From Termitomyces sp. T153 (lineage: Eukaryota > Basidiomycota > Agaricomycetes > Agaricales > Lyophyllaceae), in contig JACKQL020000085.1 in NCBI GenBank assembly GCA_018296165.2, forward strand, positions 124,001 through 188,000: 64,000 nt of DNA. Direction: 5' to 3'. Positions 45,351 through 57,370 of this stretch are shown here, one piece after another. The notes beneath the pieces are model-generated. The model ran no database searches and was not told where the DNA came from. It saw only the letters and a program-made list of their open reading frames with translations. Made by a program: the position numbers and the translations under genes. Position 1 is the stretch's first letter. Each line of letters starts with the position of its first letter.

Positions 45351-45519
45351 TAATTTGTTGGCTTAACTTGTATGAGGGTTCAAATGCATACTCAAAGTCT
45401 GCCGCATAATTTGTTGGCTCAGCTTGTTTGAGGATTCATATGTATACTCAGAGTCTGCCGCGTAATTTGTTGGCTCAGCTTGTTTGAGGGTACAAATGTA
45501 TACTCAAAGTCTGCCGCGT
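45351..45519. repeat. 56-bp tandem repeat, three copies, upstream of the ADP/ATP carrier
   Basis: Units start at 45351, 45407 and 45463 with an exact 56-bp period: TAATTTGTTGGCTCAGCTTG, then GAGG, an AAATGTATACTCAAAG-like part and TCTGCCGC. The array ends about 75 bp before the ADP/ATP carrier ATG and starts 50 bp after the SUMO ligase stop, so it lies in the carrier promoter. Confidence 0.9.
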
Positions 45520-45594
45520 CGCCGAGCCGGATCAGCTTCACTTCTGTTGCTTTTCTACCCCTGACCTCATTCTTTGCTTTCCTGTTCGCCCGCT

Positions 45595-46857
45595 ATGGCC
45601 GAAACCAAGAAGGTGAAAAGCCCAAAGGAATTCGCTAGTTAGCTTCAATCTGTCGACCATAGTATTCTCAAGGTCGCTCAATTTCTATGTAGCCGATTTC
45701 CTTATGGGCGGAGTGTCCGCTGTATGTCCTGCCATAGAACAATTGTGTAATGTATACTGTATTTATTCACTGATGCTCGTAGGCTGTTGCCAAAACATCT
45801 GCTGCGCCTATCGAACGCATCAAGTTGTTGGTCCAGAACCAGGATGAAATGGTCCGTGTATGAGACTCTTCTGAGAGATATTTTCCGACAATCTCGATTG
45901 TCACGTCTCCAGATCAAACAAGGACGGCTTGCTTCTCCTTACAAAGGAATTGGCGATGCTTTTGCTCGCACATATCGGGACGAAGGACTGGTTTCCCTCT
46001 GGAGAGGAAACACGGCCAACGTTATCCGGTACTTCCCTACGCAGGCTCTTAATTTTGCGTTCAGTATGTTTGTCCATATTCTTGGCACCTTTTGTATCGA
46101 CTCCTTGCATAGAGGACTATTTTAAATCTCTTTTTGGTTTTAAGAAAAACGAAGGCTATTGGAAGTGGTTTGCTGGCAATGTTGCCTCTGGTGGAGCTGC
46201 TGGTGCTTCGTCGTTACTCTTCGTCTATTCTTTGGATTACGCTCGAACTCGCTTGGCCAATGATGCCAAATCAGCCAAGAGTGGAGGAGCTCGCCAGTTC
46301 AATGGCTTAGTGGATGTCTATAAGAAGACCCTGGCTAGTGATGGGATTGTGGGTCTCTATCGTGGTTTTGTTCCCTCCGTTGTTGGAATCATTGTCTACC
46401 GTGGTCTCTATTTCGGTGTCTATGATTCACTCAGTGTGTATCATGATCTTCTTATCTGATGTTTTACCGTTCCTCACTTTCACAGAGCCTGTGGTTCTCG
46501 TCGGTGCCCTCGAGGGTTCGTTCTTGGCTTCGTTTCTCCTTGGTTGGGGTGTTACCATCGGTGCTGGTTTGGCCTCCTATCCTCTTGACACTATTCGGTA
46601 TGTGACAGGAATGGCAACCGGATACGACGGTCTAATTACTCTCAAGTCGTCGCATGATGATGACGTCTGGTTCTGGCGTGAACTACAAGTCTATGTTCGA
46701 TGCTGGTTCCCAGATCATTTCCAAGGAGGGAATTAGGTCGCTTTTCAAGGGTGCTGGTGCTAACATTCTCCGTGGTGTCGCTGGTGCTGGTGTGCTGTCA
46801 CTTTACGATAAGCTGCAGCAAATGCTGTTCGGCAAAGTCTACTCTGGCAGTACATAG
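45595..46857 (+). CDS. AAC: Mitochondrial ADP/ATP carrier
   Basis: Inner-membrane antiporter of ADP and ATP. Seven exons, about 310 aa: [14 protein letters not shown], first carrier motif [37 protein letters not shown], second motif [34 protein letters not shown], third motif [21 protein letters not shown], the carrier signature, appears only after splicing the last intron. Ends [20 protein letters not shown] then GKVYSGST. Confidence 0.97.
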
Positions 46858-48478
46858 TTCGTTGAACGTCAAGAATGTCCGTCTAATGGATTTATGCAGG
46901 GTCGGGCTGAACTCTTGACGTATGTACGGGTGTTGACTTGCCTTTTCTTCTCTTTTCTTGATTACCATGGATATTTTTGTGGTTCTATCCCACTGAGCAT
47001 ATCTAAAAAGTTAGCTCTCAGTAGCCAGAAAAAGTGTAGTTCGAAGGACAAGATAATTTTTCGTGATTGTTTGGCTTGATTCAGATCGCCCTTATGCTAT
47101 GGGGTTCCGTCTCACCCGTACTTTGCTAGTTGACTTCCACTGACACGTCGTGCACGGGTGAATTCATTGTAAGATCTTGACCCAGGTGTTCGCCACTAGG
47201 TTTTCGTCGAAGGCTCTTGGTTAGTACCGGTTCGCGTCGGACGCGAGGCAGTCCACCATCTTTCCTTCGTCTGATTCGTTTCTCCTCGGGGCTCTTCCTT
47301 CACTATGGTATGCTCAAGTAAGAATGACCAGGTTAATGTTAGTGCTCCGTCTTGGACCTCTTTTCCTTTGGATTATGCCTTTGCACAGGACACCGGGATA
47401 TATGTACTTTGATAACAGCTGTACGTATCCTCGCCGCATTTTTGCTTGCTGGTCAACCTTTTTTTCGTTTCCTTCTATTATTCCAGTGTCGGTGAACACC
47501 GTCGTTCCGTTCATGGCTCGAGGTGATTGCTTGTGGGACCTCTGTTTACGATTCTTCCATCTCCTTCTTTGAACCGGACCCGGCGACTGCATCGCATCGG
47601 TTTCTCATACACGAGCTTTATCATTATGGTCATTTTGTGTCCATAAGGCAAAGCTTGTTTCCCCTATGATAGCAGAGGGCCTTGGCAAATCTTACTCGCA
47701 GGAAATTCCCACCGCACACTGATCTCGAGTCTGTATATGGTCGTTCTCTTGGTTATCTTTGAGACGTGTACCAGTATGTGTCTGCGTTGTATTTCGATTG
47801 CCATGCCAGGATTCGGACCTCAGGCCTCAATATTCAATACTTATTCAATCTCCAGAGGCGCTCCCGTCCCTGTGTTACGCGCTCTTTTTTTACTAATCTC
47901 AGGTGAACCTCGGATGCCCTCTTTTAGAACATTCACTTACTGTGTGCTTTTGAGACATCAAGAGGTGAACGGTGTTTGGCTGCGAAAGAGAATATGATCG
48001 CAGACCAGGCAATCACGATGTTCACTTGATTGGGTGACGAAAGTATACCCACAGGAGATTGCATTACAACAGTCTATTCCGGAAGTTAGCTTATGCGAGA
48101 CTGATCAATTGTTTGGAATCCTTTCAGATGGAAATTGGCGTTCCGAAACAGAGTTGTGGGTAGTCAGGATGGTCCTGTGCAGGATGCGAGAGTATGTACA
48201 ACGGAAGAGGGCGCGAATACATGTGAAACAAATTTCCTGAATACAATAACTTTGGGAGTTGGGACTGGTGAAAAGAAATCCAGGGATGGGGTACATTTGT
48301 TTCATTATTCTTCCACAAGTCTTCCGTGGAGAAATTGTCTCATCAGAGGAAAGCCGACAAGTAAAGTGGTGCGCTATACAAGTCAGTGTTACACTTAATT
48401 TGGAGTGAAAGAAATCGTATCTTGCGGGGCTGCCGGCCGCGTTATATTGTAACTCACGTGAAGGACTACTGTAGTGGC
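46858..48478. other. 1.6-kb stretch without a confident gene
   Basis: No family recognised on either strand. A short plus-strand piece at about 47306-47412 (SAPSWTSFPLDYAFAQ) and another at about 47550-47640 (ISFFEPDPATASHRFLIHEL) look coding-like but do not join into a gene. Could be 3' UTR of the carrier gene, a decayed gene, or non-coding RNA. Confidence 0.5.
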
Positions 48479-50984
48479 ATGTTCCGAACCTTGATTGGGA
48501 GACTCTATTCGTCGAAAAGTCATTCCGGTCCTCTTACCCTTCGGCCTTACCAAGAACATTGTATTGACGCGTGTCTCGACGCTCTCGTTGCTGGCGCTTC
48601 GCGTATAGGTGTTTCCTTACCGACCGGTTCCGGGAAGACCACCGTTTTTATATCCCTTCTGTCCCGATTAACCCCCCCGGCTTCAAGTCCTGCTGCTCGA
48701 CGTTCTCTTATTATCGTCAATAGCATAGAACTCGCCCGTCAGTCTGCAGAACAAGTAGCATTTCTTTTCCCGTCGTGGTCTGTCGAAATCGAACAAGGAG
48801 GGAAACACCATGCAACTGGCGAGGCAGACGTGTCAGTGATTATTCTTCACGAAATTAGCGTCCTTTGATATCTATCCAGCACTGTTGCAACTTACCAGAC
48901 GCTCCTAAATCCACAACGCCTGGAAAAGTTCAATCCCCGGCAGCTGAAGGCCATCATTATCGACGAGGCGCATCACGCAGCCGCCCCCTCGTAAGCTAAC
49001 AGAACGTCATGACATTTACCGGCTCATTGTTGGAACAATGACCAGATATCGCCGCCTCCTGTCGTACTTTGATGCCAATATTCAGAACCCCGACTCCACT
49101 TTCAAACCTCCAGTGCTCCCTCATAAAATCCCTGTCATTGGTTTTTCTGCCACATTCAGCCGTCACGATGGATTGGCTCTTGGCTCAGTCTTCGAACGAA
49201 TCGTCTATCATCGTGACTTCCTGCAAATGATTAAGGAAGAATGGTGGGTAGCCGTCCGGCCGATCTATATGTAATCTGAATGAGAGTTAGGCTCTGTGAT
49301 GTTCGTTTCACGTCCGTTCGCGCTAACCTCAACCTCAAGAATGTCACTATAAATTCACGTTCTGGAGATTTCACTCCTTCCAGCCTGGCCCAGGTCGTAA
49401 ATTCCCAAAGCATCAATGAGTTGGTTGTCAAAACTTGGATTGACCGTGCAGGTTTGCATCATGACTTTAGCCTCATTTCGATCCTGAACATGATTCAGCT
49501 ACCCGCAAATCCACCTTGGTCTTTTGTGTCAATATCGCCCATGTTGTAGCGCTCACACAGACTTTTCGAAACCACGGTATCGACGCCAGATATGTCTACG
49601 CACAAACGCCTATAAAAGAACGCCAAGCTCTCATAGCGTCCTTCAAGGCAGGGCAATTCCCAGTGTTGATCAATTGTGGTGTGTGATGTGGATTTGTTGA
49701 CTCTATCTTCAAGTTCAAATGATAAATCTCTTCAGCGATCCTGACTGAAGGTACAGATATACCCAACATCGATTGTGTCGTGATTGCTCGACCAACTCGA
49801 TCGCGTAATGTATTCGCTCAGATGGTGAGAATGTCTCGTTCAACGAAAAAAAAGGCAAATTCACAGAGTCATTGATTCAAGATTGGCCGTGGAATGCGCC
49901 TTTCTCCAAATACTGGAAAGCGAGATTGTCGCATCATAGATTTTGTAGACAATACATCTCGCACGGCCGGTGTTGTTTCTGTCCCTACTCTATTCGGGCT
50001 TTCCCCCGAAGACATCGATATTGATGGTAATAGTTGCTCGTTTCCATCTGATGCTCAAGCTCAACCCTTCCAGATGAAACTATAGCGTCCCTTGAAAGGC
50101 GCGTTGAGGAATTCATTGCTACAAGTGATGCTGATGCCGACAATGTTCCTCGGCCTACCATGGTTACATATACAGAGTATGAGGACCCGTTTTCCCTGGT
50201 TGGCGACTCTTCAGGAGCGCCCCATATATCCATGTTAAGTAAATATGCTTGGGTGGCATGTGGAAGTGATATCTATGTCCTGGACCTTATGGGTAGAGGT
50301 CATATCAGGGTGGAGCCAACGGAAAGTGATGAAGGTGTGTATATGTGTTCGCCATAAGCCATCTCCTCTGCTCACACGGGGACACAGGTGTCGTTATCCA
50401 TGCTCACTTTACACCGACTATGTTCGACAAAGATACGGCTCAGTTGCTTAAATTGTCGCCACTTCTACGAAGGAGGCACATTCTTTCCGCTGAAACACTA
50501 AGTGATGCAATTCGAGGTTGTGATACGTATGTGGCGAACAAGATTGCGCGCGGCCCTATACTGTCTGCAGGGTAAGTTGTGTAAATTGTCAATACGGGAC
50601 CTTTGTTCACAAGGAACAAAGCCTTCTGCGATCAGCCAGATGGAGAAAAACGCCTGCAACTGACCAGCAGAAAAAGATGATCTTGAAGAGGTGGTCCAAA
50701 CAAATTTTCATGGACGCCCGTGATGAGGCATCCAGGGCAGAAAAGATAGGTCGAATGACAAAGGGTCAAGCAGCAAACATAATCACCAGATCAAAACATG
50801 GTGCTCAAGTAAAGATTCCACATATCTTTCGATTACCCACTCTGACGTCAACTCGACTTTCTTATTTGTGCAGAAACGGCATGAGAAGAAATTGAAAGTG
50901 ATCGCGAAGGAGATTTCTGTTTCTGCCAAAGAAAAGACTCGCAAAAATAGGGAAGTTGTAGAGGTTGGACCACTCGTGGCATGA
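48479..50984 (+). CDS. IRC3: Mitochondrial DEAD/DEAH-type helicase Irc3
   Basis: Superfamily 2 helicase acting on mitochondrial DNA. About ten exons. N-terminus [17 protein letters not shown] is a probable import signal. Motifs: [16 protein letters not shown], Walker [25 protein letters not shown] box [16 protein letters not shown] in [49 protein letters not shown], and motif [13 protein letters not shown] (split by an intron). The C-terminal part is lysine-rich. Several introns fall within motifs. Confidence 0.9.
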
Positions 50985-51027
50985 AGGAAGTGTTCTGAAA
51001 TAGAGATTACTACGTGACAGATCTAGT

Positions 51028-54000
51028 TTACTTCATGTCAGAGAGTAAAGGAGACACTGCGAGGTTACTTTGTAGGGATAGAATAGCGGCATTCTGGGCC
51101 ATTGATATTGCGTTCGCCAAGCCAGCTGGATTGTCGAGAATATAGGATTGGTGCGCTAGATTTGCTAACAGTGCGCCGACGAAAGAATCCCCAGCTCCGG
51201 TGACATTGAGTACTTTTCCAACGGGATGTGGTGGAAAGTGTTGCACTATCGCGGCACACTCATTCGAACTTCCGCGAGCAATGATGCGACGTTGTGAAAT
51301 TTCGCTGTTCACGCCTGCCCATAGAGACTTCATCATCCCTGACCCGGAAATCCGCATCACAACCAGGACTCCTTGTTCGCCACATTTGATAATCAAATGT
51401 TGGAAGAATGGAAGTAGCTTGATAGCCATCTGTGCAACGCCCTGATTAATCAGGAATGCGAGAGTACCTCTCGATGAATCATGGTCGTCTACGTTGAGCT
51501 TAGCAAGCCGTTCGAGGTCCAGACGGAAGGAGGAACCAAGAGATAGATCATCGATCATTTGCCACCAGGTGGGATGAGCGGTCAGACCGAGTGACTCTGC
51601 GTTGGAAAAAATGTGCGCCAGCTCGAGCCTATTTGGGGAAACAAAAGTAATGGGCGCTATTCCTTCAAGATGATCCATAGAGGAAGAAATAGCAGGAAAT
51701 ATGGCCGTAGATTTGGTCACGGAGGTAGGCTCACTGGGTGGGAGTCAATCGATTACTCACGATCCACCTCTGTTGAGTCCACTTACAAGAACACTGCCCG
51801 AGAAGTCAGTCAAACGAGATGGAGAATCTTTCGTATACAGACCTTGAATATCATTCCTAATACAATGTCCAACGACCCCCTTAATAGTCTCTGGCGATAG
51901 ATTTCCATCTAAAGCTACAAGACGAGGCTTATGTTTATCGATAAGAGGGACGACCTATGCTGAGATTAGACCATATACCTCCCCAGAACAACTCGAGCTT
52001 AACTGCATCCGCTTCAAGCGCAGCAGTAATATCCATATCTGCAACTCCACTCATGAGGCTGCCCTCATTGTCGAGAAACATGTTGCACACAGCTGTTCGC
52101 CTATTGCTTGAAATAAATCCATCTACTCTCATACCAAATTGTGTTGTCTCTTCCACCAAAAGTCTACCAAATGCATCATCGCCAATTGGTGAAACCAACA
52201 ACGAGGACAAATTAGAAGAACGAGCTGATAGAATTCGATGCGAGGCCTCGGCAACGTTCCGTGCCACACCGCCTAGCGACATAGAAATAGTGCCCGGAGA
52301 TGTTGAATGAGTTGTCAAATTCTTATTTGGTCCCGGTGCTTGAGCAGTTATGTCAACAGCAGACGAACCGATGATCATCAAGTTAGCTGGCGGCTAATGA
52401 CAACTCAATATATGAAGCCTTGAGAGAGCGCAGAACTGACGAGAGGGCTGTCGTATGCCGTCGCTTTTGGGATAGAAGGGGTAGCAAGGCACTGAACCAC
52501 AGAAGACCGACTGCGGTTAGTTGGTAAATCATAAGTACTCTTAACTGAAGCCGTCTCTTACAGGATTGTTTCTAAGTTTTTGATACTCTGCTGCAATTTG
52601 TCCGCCTGGAAGTCGCTATACACATCTGAGAGATTTACAGGAGGGCAGAGCACATACCGACGAGGGCCGTGTTTTCAATTAATGCGATGTTGGAAGCACG
52701 AGAAGTGCCGTGTGTCAGTTGACCTACTCTTGACAGGAGCCAAGGAGTGACCTCTTTTCCCAATTTGCTGACGCCATTGTTCTCGGATTCAGCGACGGCC
52801 TGGTCAACTGCCCGCTGAATTTGTGCTCCCATTTCTTCAAACTGTTCTGGGATCGGGACAGCGAACACAGCACCATTATTCATTCCGAGTTGCCATTGTT
52901 TGTCTGGAGAAGCTTTGAGAGGCATAGTAAAGCAAGGAAAGGTACACCCACACAGAATCTCGGCAGCTTTCACTGGATCATTCACATTCCACGGCACCTC
53001 GAGATTATTTCAACCATTCTGATTGATATCAGAACCGGAAAACATACGTCAACTCCGCTATGCCTGGAGAAAAATGCAGGAAATTCGCGAGTAGCTCCAT
53101 AGGTCAAGACGGGAACACCAAGCGTTTCCTGAATTTCTCAATATCCTGAAAAACGACTGCCATTGAAAGACATACAAGGTATTCCAGAGTTCTATGACGA
53201 TCATCAAAATGCGAGGGACAATTCAAAAGATACGTAGCACACCTTGGAATATCAAGGATAGATTTGACTCCCGCGGACACGAGAGCAACAGGGCAGCGAG
53301 TCAGTTCTCCGAGATCAGCAGAGATGTCCATAGCTAACGACAATGTTGAATGGTTGATCGATCGAGGCCCTCTGAAGTATTGGGAGTCGAAACACACGCA
53401 CAATTCTCTCCACCACGATGGACACCACCCAGCCTAAAAAATATCAACAAGATAGGACAAGTGAAGGGCGTGAGATCGTATAATTACCCGCCCGTTGCAA
53501 ATACCTGTAAAAGGCGATTAACTACTAAATTGACCCATCTCATGAATAGGCATACCTTGATACCTGCCAAAGCTGCAAAGATCAAAGTGGCACTGCACGT
53601 CGTCCCTGATCCATACGAGTCAGCCTCGGTCGTGTCCATATTCAGAGCGCTATTTTTGCATCACCTCCGTCAGACTTGAGAGCCATTGCGGCTGCTATAT
53701 CACGTCGCGATATCTTTGCTGGACCTTTCTCCTTACTTGCTAGTCGTTCGATCTCCTTGTTCTCAAGGCCAATTTTTACACGACCATCAATCAGACCAAT
53801 AGTAGCGGGAAGAGACCCTTGTGCTTTGACGATATTTTCTAGAGACAAAGCTAGTGCTGAATTGGCCGGGTATGGAAATCCATGAGTGATTAAAGCCGTT
53901 TCGAGTGCCACAACAGGCTTATTAGAGGCAAGGGCTTCCTCTACTTCGGGATGTATATCAACCACTGCACCACGCGCACGCGCCTCGTTGAGTGACATGT

Positions 54001-54079
54001 GTCGGGCTGTCTGCAAGAAGGCTCGAGACCGAAGATAGGGACGGCGTATGCGTACAGCTGTAGCTCCAGGAAGCAACAT
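51028..54079 (-). CDS. Bifunctional pseudouridine-5'-phosphate glycosidase / pseudouridine kinase
   Basis: Fused enzyme for pseudouridine breakdown. Nine or so exons. N-terminus MLLPGATAVRIRRPYLRSR is basic and may target mitochondria. The glycosidase half (PsuG/IndA): VVALETALITHGFPYP, TIGLIDGRVKIGL, KISRRDIAAAMA, TTCSATLIFAALAGI, FATGGLGGVHRG, MDISADLGEL, SAGVKSILDIP, TLGVPVLTYG, EFPAFFSRHSG and PWLLSRVGQLTHG. The second half is a PfkB-family kinase: VGSSAVDITAQAP, SLGGVARNVAEASHR, SPIGDDAFG, FVSPNRLELAHIF and catalytic NVTGAGDSFVGALLA. Pseudouridine is first phosphorylated, then split to uracil and ribose 5-phosphate. Confidence 0.92.
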
Positions 54080-54185
54080 GCTCGGGGGGGGTGTGAGCAG
54101 AAATGTATAGAGAATTTCTGACTATTGTCCTGAGCGAACGAGAATTTATTTGATGCGATGACGTATCCTTGTGACCAGCCTGAGC

Positions 54186-54869
54186 ATGGCTCTCCCGCCG
54201 TCTGCTTCCGTTGAGGTCAGTCTAGCAACCCCCCAAGGATCATGCGCTTTGTCCTATGCACCACTCGACGTGGATAGTATCATTCATTTCGTTCGGGATG
54301 ACAGTGCGGGCGCAATTGCTCTGTTCATAGGTAAATTGCACGGTCATCGACTCCTATGGCAAAGTCCACAAATTTCTTGCAGGCACCACACGCAACTCAT
54401 TCAAAGGTTTGAAGCCTCTGTTTGGTAAACTGTCTGGCTGTTTCTATCGTCATCTTCCAGGAAAGGTCGTTACTCGTTTAGAGTATCAGGCGTACTCAAA
54501 ACTTGCAATCAAAACCATGGCGGATATCATCCGTGAGGCAGCAAGTGGAATTGAGCGGTCAGAACATCAAACTTCAACACAAGGAGATCCGTGTCTTATT
54601 CGATGTGCAATACACCATCGCCTGGGGTTCGTTCCCGTTGGCGAGCCATCGATAGGTAGGCATATCCTTTTTCTCCGGATAAGGCAGTCTTACCCAATTT
54701 AAATATCGTCTCTCGGACAGTCATTGCAGTATCGTCTCCTCATCGCAGGGAGTCATTCGTTGCCTGTGAATTCATTCTTGAAAATGTCAAGCGTAAGGTG
54801 CAGATCTGGAAGAGGGAATACTATGAGGGACAACCAGACCATGAAGCAGAATGGAAAGCGAATCAATAG
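54186..54869 (+). CDS. Molybdopterin synthase catalytic subunit (MoaE/MOCS2B)
   Basis: Large subunit that transfers sulfur to precursor Z in molybdenum cofactor synthesis. Four exons, about 165 aa: LSYAPLDVDSIIHFVRDDSAG, the short exon FIGTTRNSFKGK, VTRLEYQAYSKLAIKTM, CAIHHRLGFVPVGEPSI, VIAVSSPHRRESFVACEFIL and VKRKVQIWKREYYEG. The catalytic Lys in the VQIWKRE region and the Arg/His are present. 106 bp from the divergent pseudouridine gene. Confidence 0.93.
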
Positions 54870-55858
54870 CTCGATGGTATGTGAAATCTGACAGATCCGC
54901 GGAACCGTTCAAGTATTGCAGTTCGCCATTCCATATCCACCATTGTCTTTTCTTCTGACATCCACACGTTAGAACATTTTTGTGACCATGTACCAACACG
55001 TCATCAGTTTGACCTGGCCACGAGCCAGCATAAGCTATGGTATGGTTTCCGCAGTCATTATAAGTGCATAGTAGATACCCATTTCGTCCTGCGCCTATCT
55101 AAACTCTAATTTCGACAAATTCGGCTAGGCTTATGGACTTATAATGACCTGACCAAAGTACACTAGTAAGCATGGCCAGAAGCAGCCTATCAAAGAACGA
55201 GAATAAGAGGCTCGGAGAAACTCATATAATCTGTAAAATATAACCCACGCTAGGTCAATTATTCGTTTGCTGATAAAGGTTCGTAGACTCCAGGACTTCA
55301 AAGCTAGACTTTCCCAGTGGATTCATTTCGATGGTTTGACACATCTACAAAAACACATCTGAGGCGGCACCCGTAATATACATCTTGTGCTATAACTCCA
55401 ATCTCGATCAACTCAAAGGAGGATATATATCGATAGCTATTTCAAGAATACCTTTATTCAAGTTGATTTTTTTCGATATCAACTCTCGTTGCCCTTTCCT
55501 TGTATGTACATAAATAAGATAAGAAACCAAAATTAACGTCTTTTCGTTTTTTTGTCCACTGTGAAAGCCGAATGTTCTCATCGACTCAAACACAGTCGTT
55601 CATCAATATTGTGTTAAGCAAGGGTAGACCGATCATCTGGAGTAATGTTAGATCCATAGGATACGATTTGAGACCTCATGCGTGAGCACAGTCGAACACT
55701 GCCATTCATCCACGGCACTCAGGTCGACAGCTTGTCTTTGTTGAAACCCCAGGTTTCGACACTATACATCGAAGATTGATTCTGGGACGTATCGCTGTTT
55801 GGCCGGCAGGAAGATGCTCGATAGGGTGGGTGAAAAGTAGATTATGGATACCACACCC
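54870..55858. other. Intergenic, about 1 kb, no gene seen
   Basis: 3' flanks of the MoaE gene and of ICE2 (convergent). AT-rich with stop codons in all frames; no tRNA, repeat or conserved ORF that I can support. Confidence 0.6.
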
Positions 55859-57190
55859 TTAATCAACTTTCCAATCTTTGGCAGTGACATCCTCTTCCGA
55901 GCTCACAAGAAGCTCCACGGACCAAATGACAAGCGTCAAGAATATGTTCATCCAACGCCACCATATCTGAGACGAGTGATCCAAGACTGCTGGCAGATTT
56001 AAACCAACAGGGGAAGTTTAGATAAATAGACTCACGGAGCAGATGGGAATACACAGTAACAAATATGAATTGTCGGTAAGTGAGAAGAATTCGGGTAAGA
56101 TTAGAAGTCTGATGAACCGGTCAACATAAACGATAAGGACAATATCTGGACTTACTGGTCTATTTTCCCAACTGTCACGAACACCATCCTCAGACTCCCA
56201 GCTATCGGCACCGATAGTCGGCAAGATACGGGAAGCCAAATGTAAGATTGCTAAACGGTAGAGGAGGGCGAGGAGTACAGGTTTGGGAAGTGTATTGATC
56301 ACGAAATTTAGCAACGCCCGAAAGTGGGGAAGGATATTTGGGAGCAATGGAGCACTAACGAAGAATGGGTGAGGTCATACCAAAGCACACAATAGAAACG
56401 TACTAGGACGACGCAGGATCAGTAAAGGATTTTTGGTCAAAGCCACATAACCAAACATTGTATGCGATAAAAAGAGACAGTCCTGAGGATTCGATGATGT
56501 TTGTCCGTCTTAGCACGAAACCAATCAATGTCAGAAAGAGGAAGGCTGTAATGGCAACGCCTAAGAGCGTGGACGATAAAGGTGATGACGCCGCAGTAGG
56601 ATAGGACTACAAAATTCAGATGTAAGGCGAAGAGAAGTAGAAGGTCTAGATGCGCACTGCGACAATCCACCAAGCGGAGACAACATACGCAATTGCAGAA
56701 CTGATGAGAAGGGCGAATTGATAAGCCTCTCCTTCGCTGACCAGGCGTTTGCCTTCTTGGCCTAGTTTCTGGACGACAAGCAGACTTGAGAGGCCTTCCA
56801 TTGCGATGAAAAGTGGACTGGAGTACGTCAAAATACTCCCCCAAGCATTGGCAGCAGCGATAAGTAAAGGGTGTACAGAAGATGAAAATAAGTTGAAACA
56901 AAGGAGAAGCAGAAAAGGGTGCATTGGGACCTGGAGGACGGACAACGCGTCAGAGTCCCACAAAAGAATGAGAGTTCCATGTATCAGCGAATGTATTGAT
57001 AAGAGAAAAGACAAAAGTAAGAAGGCCTGAGAGGAAAGGGTGGCTAGGGTTAAGGGAAGAAAGATGAGGATCTGCAGGACGGTCGACAACCTGTGTAACG
57101 TGTAAGTAATAGTTATATAAAGAAAGAGAAAAGAGACTCTCACCGAGCAGAATGAGAAAGTGCACTCCAGAGGAGCCATGGGGTAAACAT
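55859..57190 (-). CDS. ICE2: ICE2-like ER membrane protein
   Basis: Multi-pass ER protein; in yeast Ice2 shapes cortical ER and links to lipid metabolism. Six exons, about 345 aa. Start at MFTPWLLWSALSHSA, which joins in frame across a 50-bp intron to RLSTVLQILIFLPLTLATL. Hydrophobic segments include SSQAFLLLSFLLSIHSLIHG, MHPFLLLLCFNLFSSS, LSTLLGVAITAFLFLTLIG and IFLTLVIWSVELLVSS. Family motifs: MEGLSSLLVVQKLGQEG, SYPTAASSPLSSTLLG, RRTNIIESSGLSLFIAYN. Ends DVTAKDWKVD. Confidence 0.85.
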
Positions 57191-57370
57191 GACTAGAGAG
57201 GAACGTGGTCGTTAATGCCAGCCGTGGTGGTCCCAGACAACGGCTGATCTTTGTAACCCCGTGACAAGTCATTGTCGCGAGGACTTGAACTTCCGAGCTC
57301 AAGCTCGAAGTCATGCAGTATACACATTGATTACAGTCTAAATATACAGACAACTAAAATCGAGAAAGGT

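Noticed and set aside
47314..47592. Minus-strand 92-aa ORF
   Set aside because: Arg/Lys-rich with no ordered pattern; typical of chance antisense frames.
54870..55858. tRNA or snRNA gene in the large gap
   Set aside because: I found no stretch with the A/B-box pattern or a cloverleaf that I could support by eye.
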